A model generated the notes under the pieces. That model did not search any database. It was not told the origin of the DNA and saw only the letters and a list, made by a program, of their open reading frames with translations. Below, in pieces: positions 62,256-64,000 of a stretch of DNA of 64,000 nt (position 1 is its first letter; the number at the start of each line of letters is the position of its first letter). The stretch comes from Nocardia spumae. GTDB lineage: Bacteria > Actinomycetota > Actinomycetes > Mycobacteriales > Mycobacteriaceae. The stretch lies in assembly GCF_020733635.1 (NCBI RefSeq), contig NZ_JAJFZL010000001.1, forward strand, positions 6,510,001 to 6,574,000, read 5' to 3'. The translations under genes and the position numbers were made by a program.

Positions 62256-63806
62256 GTGGACCAGACGAGCGATATACGCAGTGATCTACCCCGAGACGCT
62301 CTGCCGGAAACCGAATCCGCACCAGCCGCCCGCCCCGGCAGCGCCGGGTCCGGATTCGTCGTGGTCGCCAACCGGCTACCGGTGGATCTCGAACGCCTCC
62401 CCGACGGCACCACGCGGTGGAAGCGGAGTCCCGGGGGCCTGGTCACCGCGCTGGAACCGGTCCTGCGGAACAACAACGGCGCCTGGGTGGGCTGGGCCGG
62501 TGTCCCCGATGTGGATGTCGATCCGATCATCGAGGACGGACTGGAGCTGTATCCGGTACCGCTGTCGGCCACCGAGGTAGCCGACTACTACGAGGGCTTC
62601 TCCAACGGGACCCTGTGGCCGCTGTATCACGATGTGATCGTGCGGCCGGAGTACCACCGTGACTGGTGGACCGCCTATGTCGAGGTGAACCGGCGCTTCG
62701 CCGAGTACACCGCGAAGGTGGCCGCCGAGGGGGCGACGGTGTGGGTGCAGGACTATCAGCTACAGCTGGTGCCGAAGATGCTGCGGATGCTGCGGCCGGA
62801 TCTGACCATCGGCTTCTTCCTCCACATTCCGTTCCCGCCGGTGGAGTTGTTCATGCAGCTACCGTGGCGGACCGAGATCGTGGAGGGTCTGCTGGGCGCC
62901 GATCTGATCGGCTTCCATCTGCCCGGTGGTGCGCAGAACTTCCTGTACCTGGCGAAAAGGCTTGCCGGTCAGCCGACTTCGCGCGGCGCGGTCGGCGTCC
63001 GGTCGAAACTCGGTGTGGTGCAGGTCGGTTTCCGCACGGTTCGGGTCGGCGCCTTCCCGATCTCGATCGCCTCGGCCGAACTCGACGAGCTGTCGCGGCG
63101 GCGGTCGGTGCGGGAGCGGGCCGCGCAGATCCGGGAGGAGCTCGGGAATCCCAAGCACATCCTGCTGGGTGTGGATCGGCTCGACTACACCAAGGGCATC
63201 GATATCCGCCTGGCCGCGTTGCAGGAGCTGCTGCACGCCGGCCGCCTGGATCCGACCGAAACGGTGATGGTGCAGCTGGCCACGCCGAGCCGCGAGCGGG
63301 TGGAGAGCTACATCCAGATGCGCGGTGACATCGAACGCCAGGTGGGCCGGATCAACGGCGAATTCTCCCGTGTCGGTTACCCGTTCGTGCACTACCTGCA
63401 CCGCCCGATCCCCCGTGACGAGCTCGTTGCCTTCTTCGTCGCCGCCGACGTCATGCTGGTGACGCCGCTGCGCGACGGGATGAATCTGGTCGCGAAGGAG
63501 TACGTGGCCTCGCACAGCGGGCTCAACGGCGCTCTGGTGCTGAGCGAATTCACCGGTGCCGCAGCGGAACTACGCCAGGCATATCTGTGCAATCCGCACG
63601 ATCTCGACAGTGTCGAGAATGCGATCATGTCGGCGATCGAGGACGATGCGGAGACCAAGCGCCGTCGCATGCGCGCCCTGCGCCGTCAGGTCCTCGCGCA
63701 CGATGTGGATCGCTGGGCCCGTTCGTTCCTGGACGCACTGGCACAGGACCGGGTAGCCGGCAGTGCGCTGCTCACCGACGCGGATGTGGATCCGGGCGGC
63801 CGCTGA
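62256..63806 (+). CDS. otsA: Trehalose-6-phosphate synthase (GT20)
   Basis: Makes trehalose 6-phosphate from UDP- or ADP-glucose and glucose 6-phosphate, in the cytoplasm (516 aa). [20 protein letters not shown] and [16 protein letters not shown] hold the donor-phosphate binding residues. [53 protein letters not shown] and the [12 protein letters not shown] stretch complete the GT20 set. The first 30 residues are a polar extension. GTG 62256 follows GGAGGA. Trehalose is an osmolyte and the carrier for mycolates, tying in with the mycolyltransferase at 49 kb. No otsB was seen before the window ends. Confidence 0.95.
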   Translation: MDQTSDIRSDLPRDALPETESAPAARPGSAGSGFVVVANRLPVDLERLPDGTTRWKRSPGGLVTALEPVLRNNNGAWVGWAGVPDVDVDPIIEDGLELYPVPLSATEVADYYEGFSNGTLWPLYHDVIVRPEYHRDWWTAYVEVNRRFAEYTAKVAAEGATVWVQDYQLQLVPKMLRMLRPDLTIGFFLHIPFPPVELFMQLPWRTEIVEGLLGADLIGFHLPGGAQNFLYLAKRLAGQPTSRGAVGVRSKLGVVQVGFRTVRVGAFPISIASAELDELSRRRSVRERAAQIREELGNPKHILLGVDRLDYTKGIDIRLAALQELLHAGRLDPTETVMVQLATPSRERVESYIQMRGDIERQVGRINGEFSRVGYPFVHYLHRPIPRDELVAFFVAADVMLVTPLRDGMNLVAKEYVASHSGLNGALVLSEFTGAAAELRQAYLCNPHDLDSVENAIMSAIEDDAETKRRRMRALRRQVLAHDVDRWARSFLDALAQDRVAGSALLTDADVDPGGR

Positions 63807-63809
63807 AAA

Positions 63810-63901
63810 CGCACAGCGATCCGCACACCATCGACCGCACAGCGATCCGCACACCATCGACCGCACAGCGATCCGCACACCATCGACCGCACAGCGATCC
63901 G
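63810..63901. repeat. 26-bp tandem repeat, 3.5 copies
   Basis: A 26-bp unit beginning CGCACAGCGATCCGCACACC is repeated exactly three times (63810-63887), plus 14 bp of a fourth copy. It starts 4 bp after the otsA stop codon. The copies are identical, so the array is probably variable between strains. The unit has no strong dyad and is not CRISPR-like (no spacers). Confidence 0.9.
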
Positions 63902-63957
63902 AGGCGGGTCCACCCTTCGATCCGACCCGTCGACTCCCCGATCCGCCACGCCCGCGG

Positions 63958-64000
63958 TCACCGCATCTCGGTCCTGGCCTCCGCCGGAGCCGTGCGGTCG
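63958..64000 (-). CDS. Possible C-terminal end of a gene running off the window
   Basis: The minus-strand frame entering at base 64000 reads ...DRTAPAEARTEMR then TGA at 63958. This looks like an ordinary polar C-terminus converging on otsA, but 14 codons are too few for identification, and chance is quite possible. The stretch 63902-63957 holds nothing recognisable. Confidence 0.25.
   Translation of the reverse strand, partial: DRTAPAEARTEMR

Noticed and set aside
63810..63901. Possible CRISPR array after otsA
   Set aside because: The repeat units are contiguous with no spacers, and no cas genes are present.

Overview
High-GC actinobacterial chromosome of Nocardia/Rhodococcus type. Supporting markers are mycothiol synthase, an LmeA-type DUF2993 protein (lipomannan elongation), an antigen-85-like mycolyltransferase, an orphan MbtH protein, a DUF397 protein, and gene order shared with the Mycobacterium tuberculosis region from phoP/phoR (Rv0757/58) to mshD/phoT (Rv0819/20). 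It is ordinary chromosomal backbone with some accessory insertions. There is no prophage, insertion sequence or CRISPR array.

Layout. 1-410: end of an MFS exporter behind a TetR-type operator. 0.6-4.5 kb: pstSCAB phosphate uptake operon with a two-repeat PHO box. 4.7-6.6 kb: mshD and glnR. 6.9-8.2 kb: lmeA-thiX. 8.3-10.4 kb: sulfur operon (polycysteine leader peptide, DUF4395, cysA rhodanese, sseC). 10.4-11.2 kb: a 31-codon membrane peptide and nitrobindin. 11.6-17.8 kb: cydABDC (bd oxidase and its ABC exporter) behind a perfect 20-bp palindrome. 18-22.3 kb: class IV aminotransferase, YgfZ, MOSC, asparaginase, DUF3073. 22.6-39.1 kb: purine genes purM, purF, purL, purQ and purS interspersed with hydrolases, membrane proteins, a GT87 mannosyltransferase, an M18 aminopeptidase and a broken amide-binding protein gene. 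39.2-44.8 kb: MBL hydrolase, M20 dipeptidase and a divergent gadB/gadC acid-resistance pair. 44.8-50.6 kb: DUF2334, ptrB, small unknown genes, mycolyltransferase, HIT. 50.7-56.7 kb: purB with a TetR gene, aminotransferase, M23 peptidase, purD. 56.7-64 kb: stand-alone ThrRS-type editing protein, HIT, phoPR, tRNA-Thr(TGT), mbtH, hydrolase and otsA, ending in a 26-bp tandem repeat.

How the genes work together. Seven de novo purine genes (purM, purF, purL, purQ, purS, purB, purD) lie in one 34-kb stretch but in separate transcription units. The FGAM synthase is the three-subunit PurLQS type. purC, which lies between ptrB and purB in M. tuberculosis, is missing from that place. The sulfur operon is headed by a leaderless short ORF with a CCC-x-C cysteine run, the architecture of a cysteine-responsive attenuator. 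At least ten genes have a TAnnnT -10 hexamer 6-8 nt before a GTG/ATG start, which is the signature of leaderless transcription, so starts were chosen with that in mind. Product calls come from reading translated sequence and motifs by eye. No database search was run.
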